Positions 1-7,651 of a stretch of 43,035 bases of DNA are shown here, piece by piece (within the stretch, counting starts at the first letter, position 1; each line of letters opens with the position of its first letter). The stretch is from Spiro-02 sp964465155 (GTDB lineage Bacteria > Spirochaetota > Spirochaetia > Sphaerochaetales > Sphaerochaetaceae), in contig CAYXIH010000014.1 of NCBI GenBank assembly GCA_964465155.1, positions 1 through 43,035 on the forward strand, given 5' to 3'. The position numbers and the translations under genes were made by a program. The notes under the pieces are model-generated. The model saw nothing but the letters and a program-made list of their open reading frames with translations. It was not told where the DNA came from and searched no databases.

Positions 1-24
1 ACAAACGGCACCGCTAGGGTGCCG
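1..24 (-). terminator. Probable terminator of the small secreted-protein gene
   Basis: Read on the minus strand, a 7-bp perfect stem (CGGCACC / GGTGCCG, positions 24-18 and 12-6) with a 5-nt loop is followed by TTTGT at the window edge. It lies 26 bases past the stop of the minus-strand gene at 50-637. The T-run is cut by the window start, so its full length cannot be judged. Confidence 0.6.
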
Positions 25-49
25 CTTGCCAGTGTCCTGAACCTTGGGT

Positions 50-637
50 TCAGTTTGCAGTTGAGAATTGGAAGTTTGCTGGGATCACCAGGTCCTTGCT
101 CATGTACAGAGCCAATTCCTTTGCCGTGAAGCGGAACTTCTCATACATGTTCTTGTTGGGCATCCAACCAGCTGGGAACACTGAAGCCATGAAGTTCAGT
201 TCTTCATCCGTGATGTATGGCCCACTTGTCGGAACTGTCTTGGAATAGGCATAGATCTGGTCTACGAACTCATACAAGGTGGTCGGCGAATACGTCAGCG
301 GTGCATCCTGCACGGCAGTGGGAGTAAACATCTCGAAATACCTGCTGATGAGGCGGTCGATGTCCGAGTCGCTATACGAGGTGATGAGCATGATCATCTC
401 CTCATTGGGCTGGGCAAACGATTGTGGCGGCGTCAACGGGATAGCCTTTGCGGTGTTGTACAAATCGGAGACCTGTGAAGACTTGATGATCACCTGGGCA
501 AACGACACAGGCACCAATGACCACGACTGGTTCTGTGATACAACATTGAAATATTCCTGTTCCGAGATACCATTGGCGCACAACGGTGCAACAATAGCTG
601 CAAGGACCATCAGCAACATCACGATTTTCTTGTTCAT
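50..637 (-). CDS. Small secreted protein of unknown function
   Basis: A 195-residue protein that I do not recognise. The start is set at 637, where a purine-rich GAGGGGG site sits 8 bases upstream and the protein begins with a classic signal peptide: MNKK, a hydrophobic core of about 15 residues, then a likely cleavage near APLCANG. The mature part is soluble, with many Ser, Tyr and acidic residues and no transmembrane segment. The Cys in APLC lacks a good lipobox, so I do not call it a lipoprotein. It follows the GntR gene on the same strand after 109 bases and may be co-transcribed with it. A longer reading from 766 would add 43 residues with no signal peptide and is unlikely. Confidence 0.7.
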   Translation of the reverse strand: MNKKIVMLLMVLAAIVAPLCANGISEQEYFNVVSQNQSWSLVPVSFAQVIIKSSQVSDLYNTAKAIPLTPPQSFAQPNEEMIMLITSYSDSDIDRLISRYFEMFTPTAVQDAPLTYSPTTLYEFVDQIYAYSKTVPTSGPYITDEELNFMASVFPAGWMPNKNMYEKFRFTAKELALYMSKDLVIPANFQFSTAN

Positions 638-746
638 CTCAAAATCCCCCTCAACATCAATCTCTCCCTCTCTCCCCTCAAAGTACTCATGCATGGGGGA
701 ACTCGTCAGCAACAAACAATTGATTTTGCATTGAAAGGAGAAATGC

Positions 747-1463
747 TCACTCCACCCCGCTTCCAAAGATCTCCTTTCCCGTCAGGATCGTTTCCCCGAC
801 AGACCGGTTGATCACCGATTGGGCACGGCAGATGTTCCTGTCCCTGATTGCACCAAGCAGGTCCTCGTTGCGGCGTATCATCACCTCATTCCCATACTGC
901 ATGAAGTACCGCTCCCACAGGACGGTGATCGGAGCCTTGAACGAGCAGAAGAACAACGGTAGCAGCGTATTGGTCGAGAACCCGCTGAACATATGGTCAA
1001 ACGTATAGCAGACATTCGCAGCCTGCGAAGGGTTCAGGGAGGGAGACAGCAAATTCGCCTGTTGCTGCAGTTCGTCGATATGTGCCTCCGATATGGATGG
1101 AATGGTAGTCTGTGCGGCAAAGCACATGAACACCCCGCGCATCTCCAGGATTGACCTGACCTCGTCCTTGGAGAGATGTCCCCCGTTGTACGACATGATC
1201 GAGAGCAGGATCTCCAAGGTCCCCTGCTTGTGGTAGTCGGCGACATAGGTGCCACTGCGGCTTTTGGTCTCAAGGAATCCCTTCCTCGCCATTTCAACGA
1301 TCCCATCGTTGACGGCGCTCCGGCTGATCTGCATCCTAGCCGCAAGGTCACGTTCGGAAGGGAGCTTTTCCCCTATCTTCAGTTCACCCGACAGGATCAT
1401 TCCCTCCAATTCCTTGACGAACAACTCCTTCAACGTCGGTGCTATGAGCTTCTTGTATGCCAC
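747..1463 (-). CDS. GntR-family transcriptional regulator, FadR-like subfamily
   Basis: A 238-residue DNA-binding regulator. The N-terminal winged helix (about residues 10-75) has the GntR pattern: LKELFVKELEGMILSGEL, then GEKLPSERDLAARMQISRSAVNDGI, then GFLETKSRSGTYV. The remaining ~150 residues are helical and fit the FCD-type effector domain of the FadR group, which usually binds a carboxylic acid, often with a metal. The start is GTG at 1463, preceded by AGGAGG at 6 bases; a frame open to 1568 would lack this site. It is divergent from hypB. Perfect FadR-type sites (TGGT-N3-ACCA) lie just downstream of both predicted divergent promoters, so I infer that it represses itself and the hypB operon. 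The effector is unknown. Confidence 0.88.
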   Translation of the reverse strand: MAYKKLIAPTLKELFVKELEGMILSGELKIGEKLPSERDLAARMQISRSAVNDGIVEMARKGFLETKSRSGTYVADYHKQGTLEILLSIMSYNGGHLSKDEVRSILEMRGVFMCFAAQTTIPSISEAHIDELQQQANLLSPSLNPSQAANVCYTFDHMFSGFSTNTLLPLFFCSFKAPITVLWERYFMQYGNEVMIRRNEDLLGAIRDRNICRAQSVINRSVGETILTGKEIFGSGVE

Positions 1464-1481
1464 GAAATCCTCCTGTGGCTC

Positions 1482-1492
1482 TGGTTTAACCA
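1482..1492. promoter_or_regulatory. FadR/GntR-type operator in front of the gntR gene
   Basis: TGGT-TTA-ACCA is a perfect 4+3+4 palindrome of the form bound by FadR-subfamily GntR proteins. It lies 18 bases upstream of the regulator's GTG start and about 12-22 bases past the inferred transcription start, a position that suits autorepression. A second copy of the same form lies in front of hypB. Confidence 0.65.
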
Positions 1493-1510
1493 AATACCAG
1501 TTGCAAAAAC

Positions 1511-1540
1511 AGTCTACCAAATGAGCAATATGCATGTCAA
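1511..1540 (-). promoter_or_regulatory. Predicted sigma-70 promoter of gntR
   Basis: On the minus strand TTGACA (1540-1535) and TAGACT (1516-1511) are separated by 18 bases. The -35 is a perfect consensus. Transcription would start near 1504, just before the operator at 1482-1492. Confidence 0.55.
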
Positions 1541-1575
1541 ACATTATTGTATTGTAGGGATATATCAAATATATC

Positions 1576-1605
1576 TTGAAGATTCGATAAATAAATGTCT
1601 ATTAT
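1576..1605 (+). promoter_or_regulatory. Predicted promoter of the hypB operon
   Basis: TTGAAG (1576-1581) and TATTAT (1600-1605) are separated by 18 bases. Transcription would start near 1612, so the TGGT-N3-ACCA site at 1615-1625 would cover the first transcribed bases. Confidence 0.5.
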
Positions 1606-1614
1606 GTTTCGCAG

Positions 1615-1625
1615 TGGTTAGACCA
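1615..1625. promoter_or_regulatory. FadR/GntR-type operator in front of hypB
   Basis: TGGT-TAG-ACCA is a perfect palindrome with the same arms as the site at 1482-1492. It lies 20 bases upstream of the hypB start and just downstream of the predicted -10 box, a normal place for a repressor site. Confidence 0.65.
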
Positions 1626-1645
1626 ATATATCAATGGAGTAGAAC

Positions 1646-2311
1646 ATGGTAAAAGTATATGAGATCAAGCAACGTGTGCTTGCCAACAATGACGCGGAGG
1701 CAGATACCCTCAGATCAGAGCTCAAAGAGGAAGGAGTATTCCTGCTCAACCTCATGTCCTCCCCAGGGTCGGGGAAGACGACAACCCTGCAGCGGACCAT
1801 CGAAGCATTGCTTCCCAGCATGCGCATCGGTGTCATGGAAGCTGACATCGACTCCTGCGTCGATGCACAGACCATCTCGAAGACTGGTGCAAAAGTAGTA
1901 CAGCTGCACACCGGTGGCATGTGCCACCTCGACGCGGGAATGACACGCCAGGGGCTGGAGGTACTGGGCACTGAAGACGTGGACCTCGCAATCTTGGAGA
2001 ACGTGGGCAACTTGGTCTGCCCGGCGGAGTTCGACACAGGAGCGGTGAAGAACGCCATGATCCTCAGCGTCCCCGAAGGTGACGACAAGCCCCTGAAGTA
2101 TCCGCTGATGTTCTCCGTATGCTCTGCACTGCTGATCAACAAGATCGACGTGCTCCCCTACTTCGACTTTGACCTGGAGGCTTGCAAGCAGCGCGTCCTG
2201 GCCATCAATCCGAATATCAAGATCTTCCCCGTCTGCGCACGCACCGGTGAGGGAATGGAAGCATGGACCACCTGGCTCTCCCAGCAGGTGCAGCAATGGC
2301 AGGGGAAATAA
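1646..2311 (+). CDS. hypB: HypB-type nickel-handling GTPase
   Basis: A 221-residue SIMIBI-class GTPase that, in known systems, loads nickel into [NiFe]-hydrogenase (and in some bacteria helps urease) together with HypA. Visible motifs are the P-loop SSPGSGKT (about 38-45), the EADIDS switch (65-70), the metal-site pair C93-H94 in TGGMCHLDAG, C125 in NVGNLVCP, and the guanine-specificity motif NKID (165-168). The N-terminus has neither the His-rich stretch nor the CxxCGC motif found in some HypB proteins, so only the G-domain metal site is present. It is the first gene of a plus-strand operon; the next gene starts 4 bases after its stop. No hydrogenase structural gene or HypC-F gene is in view, so the nickel client is unknown. 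Confidence 0.93.
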   Translation: MVKVYEIKQRVLANNDAEADTLRSELKEEGVFLLNLMSSPGSGKTTTLQRTIEALLPSMRIGVMEADIDSCVDAQTISKTGAKVVQLHTGGMCHLDAGMTRQGLEVLGTEDVDLAILENVGNLVCPAEFDTGAVKNAMILSVPEGDDKPLKYPLMFSVCSALLINKIDVLPYFDFDLEACKQRVLAINPNIKIFPVCARTGEGMEAWTTWLSQQVQQWQGK

Positions 2312-2315
2312 CGGC

Positions 2316-5063
2316 ATGAGCGACACCACACGGATGCAGTTCCCAGAGGGATATGTCTGCAGGCATGATGAGCAGATCATGGCATTGGCCAATATGATCG
2401 GACGCAAGAAGCCTGGGGTGAAAGCCGGGGAGAAAGGGTCACTGAAGTGGGATGACCCCGAGTATGTGATCTTGGAGGCCGGAGTTGACCATGACATGGC
2501 CGAGGTTGGCCTCTGCCTTGGCTCGTACGAGAAGCTCACCGCTGCAGATGTTGCCAAGCAGCTTGGCAAGGACGAGTCCTGGTGCCATGAGCAGCTGATG
2601 AAACTGGCGGTATATGGCGCATGCTTCGTCAACAACATCGACGGCGTCGACACCTTCTGGACCGAGACATGGATTCCGGGGACGATGGAGATGATCGTCA
2701 ACAACCTGGACAACATCAAGAAATACCCCATCGTCGGATATGCCATGGAAGCCTATGGACGGGTCCGTGGTCCCATGAGCTCCGGCTCCTTCCCCATTGG
2801 TGTCGGCCTGATGCGCGTCATCCCCATCGAGTCGGCAATCGACGGCGAAAGCCGCAAGGCCGACTACGAGGAAATCTCCAAGTACCTCAACGAGAACTCG
2901 ATCTTCTCCGTCTCCCCATGTTCGTGCCGAACTGACCGTGAAGTCATGGGTGAAGGCTGCGGCCACCTCAAGGAAGACATGTGCATCCAGATGGGACATG
3001 CTGCCGAATACTACATCCGCACCGGACGTGCCCGCCAGATTACCCGTGAGGAAGCATTCGAGATCATCAAGAAGGCCGAGGAAGACGGCCTGATGCATGA
3101 AATCCCCAATACCGATGGATCTGGCAAGACCCATGCAATCTGCAACTGCTGCGGGTGTGGCTGCCTCTCCCTGCGGACCGCCGCAATGTTCAAGAACGTC
3201 GACATGGTCCGTTCCAACTACGTGGCTTCCGTGGACAAGGCAAAGTGCGTGGCATGCGGCCAGTGCGTCGAGCACTGCCCCGTCAACGCGCTGCGCCTGG
3301 GCCAGAAGCTCTGCTCGACCAAACCGGTCGTGGACGACATCACCACGACCAGCACCCCTCGCGATGAGGATTGGCCTGAGGAAAAATGGAACAATGAATA
3401 CCGTACCAACCGGGAGGATGTCGTACAGACGGGCACATCCCCATGCAAGACAGCATGCCCGGCCCATATCGCCGTACAAGGGTATGTCCAGCTTGCCAAG
3501 GAAGGCCGCTATGCCGAGGCCTTGGAGCTGATCCGCAAGGAGAACCCCCTCCCAGCAATTTGTGGCAGGATCTGCAACAGGCGTTGTGAGGATGCATGTA
3601 CCAGGGGGACGATTGACCATCCCCTTGCCATCGACGAGATCAAGAAGTTCCTCTCCCAGACGGAGCTCGACCCCGCCAAGCGGGTGATCCCCAAGAAACG
3701 GCACAACTACAGCGACAAGCAGATCGCCATTGTCGGAAGCGGGCCGGCAGGATTGTCCTGTGCCTACTTCCTGGCCCTCGATGGCTACAGCGTGACCATC
3801 TTTGAGAAAGAGGCCCATGCAGGTGGGATGCTCACCTATGGGATCCCCTCCTTCCGGCTGGAGAAGTCGGTCATCGACGCAGAGATCGAGATCATCAAGG
3901 CCCTTGGCGTGGAGATACGTACCGGCGTGGAAGTTGGCAAGGATGTCACCCTCGACCAGCTGCGCAAGGATGGCTTCAAGGCATTCTACCTGGCAATCGG
4001 TGCACAAGGGGGCCGCAACCTCCCCATAGAGGGTTCGGATTCCCAAGGTGTCTTCACCGGCCTTGATTTCCTGCGCAACGTCAACAGCGGCAAGCCCATG
4101 CAGCTTTCGGGCAGCACGGTGGTCATCGGTGGTGGCAACGTCGCCATCGACGTGGCACGCACCGCAGTGCGCTGCGGCTCGGACTCCGTGGCCATGTACT
4201 GTCTTGAGAGCCGCAGCGAGATGCCTGCGGCAGACGATGAGATCGAGGAAGCCCAGCACGAGCACATCGTGATCAACAACGGCTGGGGCCCAAAGAGGAT
4301 TGTCACCGAAGGTGGAACAGTCACCGGGGTGGAATTCAAGAAGTGCCTGTCGGTCTTTGGCAAGGATGGACGGTTCAGTCCTACCTATGACGAACATGAC
4401 ACGATCGTCGTGCCTGCAGATTCAGTCTTGGTCTCCGTGGGACAGTCGATCTTGTTTGGCACGCTGCTCAGTGGCTCTGACGAGCAGGCTGTGGTGCAGG
4501 GTCGTGCTTGTGCAGACTCCCAGACCTACCAAAGTGCAGTCAGTGACATCTTCTTCGGGGGAGACTGCCTCACCGGACCCAAGTTCGCCATCGATGCCAT
4601 CAGCGCAGGCAAGCAGGCTGCGATCTCGCTGCACCGCTTCGTGCAGCCAGGGCAGTCATTGGTCAACGGCCGCGACAGGCGCATATACAAGGAGCTGGAC
4701 ACCGAAAGCGTGGTCGTCGAGGACTACGACCATACTCCACGCCAGAAGGCACAGTGCAAGGATACAAAAGTCAGCTTGGAAGACACACGCGGGACATTCA
4801 CCGAGGAGCAGGTCCGCAAGGAGGCTTCACGGTGCCTGGGTTGTGGGGCAACCTACGTGGACCAGTACATGTGCGTAGGATGTGGACAGTGCACGACCAA
4901 GTGCAAGTTCGATGCGATCACCCTCTCCCGCCGCTATGACGGGCAAGGGATCGAATTCACCCAGATGAAGCCGACGGTAGTCAAGACGATCCTCAAGCGC
5001 AAGGGCAAGATCGCACTGAAGAAGGTCAAGCGGGCTTTCACCGGCAGGCGTGCAGATGCATGA
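2316..5063 (+). CDS. Large iron-sulfur flavoprotein: ferredoxin-like modules fused to a GltD-like NAD(P)H oxidoreductase
   Basis: A 915-residue cytoplasmic redox protein. The start at 2316 follows AGGGGAAA at 7 bases; an in-frame extension back to 2169 would overlap hypB and is rejected. In order it has: an N-terminal region with a winged-helix-like stretch (about 70-120); a Cys-rich segment with PCSCRTD (C202, C204), further Cys and CNCCGCGC near 280; a ferredoxin motif CVACGQCVEHCP from C311; a Cys-rich GltD-type helical linker (CKTACP ... CGRICNRRCEDAC); two nucleotide folds, FAD-type VGSGPAGLSCA near 470 and NAD(P)-type VIGGGNVAIDVA near 601-612; and a C-terminal segment with CLGCG and CVGCGQCTTKCKF (about 838-866). 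Known relatives pass electrons between NAD(P)H and partner Fe-S proteins. Its place between hypB and hypA suggests a nickel-related redox role, which is inference. The exact reaction is unknown. Confidence 0.85.
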   Translation: MSDTTRMQFPEGYVCRHDEQIMALANMIGRKKPGVKAGEKGSLKWDDPEYVILEAGVDHDMAEVGLCLGSYEKLTAADVAKQLGKDESWCHEQLMKLAVYGACFVNNIDGVDTFWTETWIPGTMEMIVNNLDNIKKYPIVGYAMEAYGRVRGPMSSGSFPIGVGLMRVIPIESAIDGESRKADYEEISKYLNENSIFSVSPCSCRTDREVMGEGCGHLKEDMCIQMGHAAEYYIRTGRARQITREEAFEIIKKAEEDGLMHEIPNTDGSGKTHAICNCCGCGCLSLRTAAMFKNVDMVRSNYVASVDKAKCVACGQCVEHCPVNALRLGQKLCSTKPVVDDITTTSTPRDEDWPEEKWNNEYRTNREDVVQTGTSPCKTACPAHIAVQGYVQLAKEGRYAEALELIRKENPLPAICGRICNRRCEDACTRGTIDHPLAIDEIKKFLSQTELDPAKRVIPKKRHNYSDKQIAIVGSGPAGLSCAYFLALDGYSVTIFEKEAHAGGMLTYGIPSFRLEKSVIDAEIEIIKALGVEIRTGVEVGKDVTLDQLRKDGFKAFYLAIGAQGGRNLPIEGSDSQGVFTGLDFLRNVNSGKPMQLSGSTVVIGGGNVAIDVARTAVRCGSDSVAMYCLESRSEMPAADDEIEEAQHEHIVINNGWGPKRIVTEGGTVTGVEFKKCLSVFGKDGRFSPTYDEHDTIVVPADSVLVSVGQSILFGTLLSGSDEQAVVQGRACADSQTYQSAVSDIFFGGDCLTGPKFAIDAISAGKQAAISLHRFVQPGQSLVNGRDRRIYKELDTESVVVEDYDHTPRQKAQCKDTKVSLEDTRGTFTEEQVRKEASRCLGCGATYVDQYMCVGCGQCTTKCKFDAITLSRRYDGQGIEFTQMKPTVVKTILKRKGKIALKKVKRAFTGRRADA

Positions 5064-5412
5064 GCTGGGAATCGTATTTGAGATAGTCAAACGCGTGCAG
5101 CAGTTCGCCGCCGAGCAAGAGCTGCCCCTCAGCTCCGTGGCGACTGTTGTGGTGGAGGTCGGTGAGGCCTCCACCATTGTGCCGCGCTACCTTGCCGAGT
5201 GTTGGCCGGCTGCAACCGATGGCACGGAGCTCAGCTCCTGCACATTGGATGTCGACATCATCATTGCACAGGTGCAGTGCAAGAAGTGCGGGACCATCTA
5301 CCCCTATCTTTCCTCCGAGAAGCATTGTCCGCAATGCGGGGAGTGGCAGTGCGTGATGGTGACGGGCCAGGAGTTCAATATCAAGGAGATCGCCGTATAT
5401 GAGGACGATTGA
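5056..5412 (+). CDS. hypA: HypA-type nickel metallochaperone
   Basis: A 118-residue protein with the two hallmarks of HypA. The N-terminus is MHE, where Met1 and His2 form the nickel site. The C-terminal zinc site has two CxxC pairs (CKKCG ... CPQCG). The His2 requirement fixes the start at 5056, not at the GTG two codons earlier. It overlaps the flavoprotein gene by 8 bases (ATGCATGA), so translation is probably coupled. In known pathways HypA delivers nickel to HypB or directly to the apo-enzyme. Splitting hypB and hypA with a redox gene is unusual compared with the common hypAB order. Confidence 0.93.
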   Translation: MHELGIVFEIVKRVQQFAAEQELPLSSVATVVVEVGEASTIVPRYLAECWPAATDGTELSSCTLDVDIIIAQVQCKKCGTIYPYLSSEKHCPQCGEWQCVMVTGQEFNIKEIAVYEDD

Positions 5413-6013
5413 GCTTGCCAGCCACCCCATGCCCCATGATGTTAGCCAGTTTTTCGACGTACAGGCACCCACATGGCATACCCACGCGACAGATGGGCAC
5501 AAGCCGGTGATCTCACAGATCATCGGCCTTGCGGGGATCGAGGGTGGCATGGATGTCCTGGACGTGGCCTGCGGAACAGGAATCCTCTTTCCCTATTACC
5601 TGGACAAGTCGGTACGCACGGTCACCGGCGTCGACATCTCATCGTCGATGTGCACCTTTGCACGGCTGAACCATGCCGATCCTCGGATCAACATCGTCAA
5701 CACCGACATCATGGAGTATCATGGCACCCGGCGTTTCGATGCTGTAATGCTCTTCAACGCGCTGCCCCATTTTGAAGATACACAGGCGTTGCTCGCCCAC
5801 CTGTGCTCCATGTGCCGCAGCGGCGGGTGCATCACAGTCGCCCACGACATGGGCCGCTCTGCGTTGAATACCCTCCATGCCAACAGGGCAAACCACGTCT
5901 CCAGGGCGCTGGAGCCTGCTTCGTTCCTGGCCAATCTGCTGTCCCAGTTCGCCATTGTCCGCCACAGTGTCGACACCCAGGAGATGCTGGTGGTGACAGC
6001 CCGGGTTCGCTAG
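5399..6013 (+). CDS. Class I SAM-dependent methyltransferase
   Basis: A 204-residue protein with a Rossmann-type methyltransferase core. The SAM motif I is VLDVACGTGIL, followed by VTGVDISSSM (acidic end of strand 2), a TDIMEY motif, and FDAVMLFNALPHF (motif post II). It overlaps hypA by 14 bases, so it belongs to the hypB operon; a start at 5429 (MPHDVSQFFD) is a shorter alternative. The substrate cannot be told from the sequence. Placement with nickel chaperones makes a cofactor or small-molecule substrate possible, but that is a guess. Confidence 0.85.
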   Translation: MRTIELASHPMPHDVSQFFDVQAPTWHTHATDGHKPVISQIIGLAGIEGGMDVLDVACGTGILFPYYLDKSVRTVTGVDISSSMCTFARLNHADPRINIVNTDIMEYHGTRRFDAVMLFNALPHFEDTQALLAHLCSMCRSGGCITVAHDMGRSALNTLHANRANHVSRALEPASFLANLLSQFAIVRHSVDTQEMLVVTARVR

Positions 6014-6052
6014 GGGGAGCCCTCCCCCTGCCTGAACCCACCCAAATTTTTT
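6003..6052 (+). terminator. Probable terminator of the hypB operon
   Basis: A two-part hairpin overlaps the methyltransferase stop. The outer stem is GGGTTC (6003-6008) with GAACCC (6034-6039). The inner stem is AGGGGGA (6012-6018) with TCCCCCT (6023-6029) around a 4-nt loop. After a short spacer comes a run of six T (6047-6052). The spacer before the T-run is longer than ideal. Confidence 0.55.
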
Positions 6053-6106
6053 CCTTGCAAGAAAAAAGAGTCACTTTTCTCCCGTATTTCCAACCTCAAA
6101 AAAATA

Positions 6107-6128
6107 TTTGCCAAACGGTATTGGCAAA
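6107..6128. promoter_or_regulatory. Perfect inverted repeat upstream of the diaminobutyrate operon
   Basis: TTTGCCAA (6107-6114) and TTGGCAAA (6121-6128) are perfect 8-bp arms around 6 bases. The shape and position, about 170 bases upstream of the aminotransferase start, suggest a binding site for a dimeric regulator. The 6129-6298 leader has a further CCAGGG/CCCTGG stem (6232-6263), and no confident promoter. Confidence 0.4.
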
Positions 6129-6298
6129 GGGTAAATTACTTGTTAGTATCAGTTCGCTTTGGAAAGTTTTTCCAGCAGAAAACAAGTTCTTTCGGGAGGC
6201 ATCCCGATTGAATGGACTTGGTATCAAAGGACCAGGGAGACAGCACAACTCAAGGACCCTGGGAAAATATAGGTATGGTATAAAGGGCTAGAAACGAG

Positions 6299-7651
6299 AT
6301 GAATCAACACACGAACCAGTACTATCTTGATCGTCAGAACAACACGGAATCCAACGCACGCAGCTATCCGAGGAAATTCCCCGTAGCGCTGAAGTCGGCA
6401 AAGGGCGTTTGGGTGGAAGATGTGGAGGGGAACAAGTATCTTGATTTCCTCTGTGGTGCAGGTACCTTGGCATTGGGACACAATGACTTGGAAGTGAATC
6501 AGGCAATGGTGGACATGCTGAGCAACGATGCCCCCTTGCATACGCTGGACCTTACGACGCCGGTCAAGGATGCGTTCGTCCAGAAGATCATCTCGTTGCT
6601 ACCGTCCGAACTCAAGGACCATGCCAAGATCCAGTTCTGTAGCCCAAGCGGCACCGACGCAGTCGATGCTGCCCTCAAGCTCTGCAAGACTGCGACCGGA
6701 CGCTCGGCGATCATCGCCTTTGGTGGCGGCTATCACGGGATGGGCCATGGGGCACTCGCCCTGACAGGCAACCTCAATGCAAAGAACAAGGTCAATGGCC
6801 TGATGCCGGATGTCCATTTCTTCCCCTACCCCTACTCCTACCGCTGCCCGTTCGGCCTCGGTGGCCAAGCAGGCATCGATGCGGCATGTGCATATTTCGA
6901 GCGGACCCTCAAGGACCCCGAGAGTGGCATCACATTGCCAGCCGCAGTCATCCTCGAGCCCATCCAGGGCGAAGGTGGCGTGGTTCCCGCACCTGCGAAG
7001 TTCCTGCAGACGGTACGCCGCGTGACCAAGGAGCTGGGGATCCCCATGATCGTCGACGAGATCCAGTGCGGCATCGGACGCTCGGGCAAGTTCTTTGCCT
7101 TCGAGCATGCTGGGATCGTACCCGATGTCATCCTCGCTTCGAAGGCCATTGGTGGAAGCCAGCCCATGAGCGTCGTGATCTACAACCAGGACCTCGATGC
7201 CTGGAAGCCAGGTGCCCATGCAGGGACCTTCCGTGGCAACCAGCTCGCCATGGCAGCTGGGACAGTCGTGATGAACCGTGTCAGCGACCCCAAGTTCCTC
7301 AGCGAAGTCACCCGCAAGGGCCAGAAGATCAAGGATGCAATGCTTGCCCTCAAGTCCGAGGTCTCCATCATCGGTGACGTACGGGGAACTGGCATGATGC
7401 TCGGAGTGGAGTTCGTCGACCCCAACGGGAAAGCAGACCAGATTGGATCGCTCCCCCCCAGCGGTGAGATTGCTGCCCGCATCCAGCATGAATGCTTTGA
7501 GAACAAGCTCATCATGGAGAAAGGGGGACGCAACGGAAGTGTCATGCGCTGCCTCACAGCACTGAACATCAGCGACGAGGATATCGACACCATGCTGTCC
7601 ATCTTCTCCAAGGTCGTCCGCGAGGTAAATGCAGATGTCACACAGCGCTGA
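6299..7651 (+). CDS. dat: Class III aminotransferase, probable L-2,4-diaminobutyrate:2-oxoglutarate 4-aminotransferase
   Basis: A 450-residue PLP enzyme of the class III (omega) aminotransferases. Visible motifs are GTLALGHND near the N-terminus, the cofactor-binding CSPSGTDAVDAALK, IVDEIQCGIGRSGKFFAFEH, and the Schiff-base lysine K282 in LASKAIGGSQPMS. The family converts aspartate-4-semialdehyde plus glutamate into 2,4-diaminobutyrate. The specific call rests on the next gene, which resembles diaminobutyrate decarboxylase. That pair makes 1,3-diaminopropane in several bacteria. No ectA or ectC is next to it, so ectoine synthesis is not indicated. The start at 6299 has only a weak purine-rich site (AGAAACGAG). 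Confidence 0.85.
   Translation: MNQHTNQYYLDRQNNTESNARSYPRKFPVALKSAKGVWVEDVEGNKYLDFLCGAGTLALGHNDLEVNQAMVDMLSNDAPLHTLDLTTPVKDAFVQKIISLLPSELKDHAKIQFCSPSGTDAVDAALKLCKTATGRSAIIAFGGGYHGMGHGALALTGNLNAKNKVNGLMPDVHFFPYPYSYRCPFGLGGQAGIDAACAYFERTLKDPESGITLPAAVILEPIQGEGGVVPAPAKFLQTVRRVTKELGIPMIVDEIQCGIGRSGKFFAFEHAGIVPDVILASKAIGGSQPMSVVIYNQDLDAWKPGAHAGTFRGNQLAMAAGTVVMNRVSDPKFLSEVTRKGQKIKDAMLALKSEVSIIGDVRGTGMMLGVEFVDPNGKADQIGSLPPSGEIAARIQHECFENKLIMEKGGRNGSVMRCLTALNISDEDIDTMLSIFSKVVREVNADVTQR

Noticed and set aside
2169..2315. A 49-residue N-terminal extension of the large flavoprotein
   Set aside because: It lies inside hypB in another frame and is rich in Arg, Ser and Pro as expected for out-of-frame translation. 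A good ribosome-binding site supports the ATG at 2316.
2439..4397. A 652-codon open frame on the minus strand opposite the large flavoprotein gene
   Set aside because: It is antisense to a gene with clear domains, has no ribosome-binding site, and its translation has no recognisable motif. The G+C-rich codon use of the real gene explains the open frame.
1646..5412. A [NiFe]-hydrogenase gene cluster
   Set aside because: Only HypA and HypB are present. No large or small hydrogenase subunit and no hypC, D, E or F is in the window, and the middle gene has no nickel-binding CxxC pairs of a hydrogenase large subunit.
6129..6298. A riboswitch of a known class in the aminotransferase leader
   Set aside because: Stems are present, but I could not match the conserved core of any riboswitch that I know, so I list only the inverted repeat.
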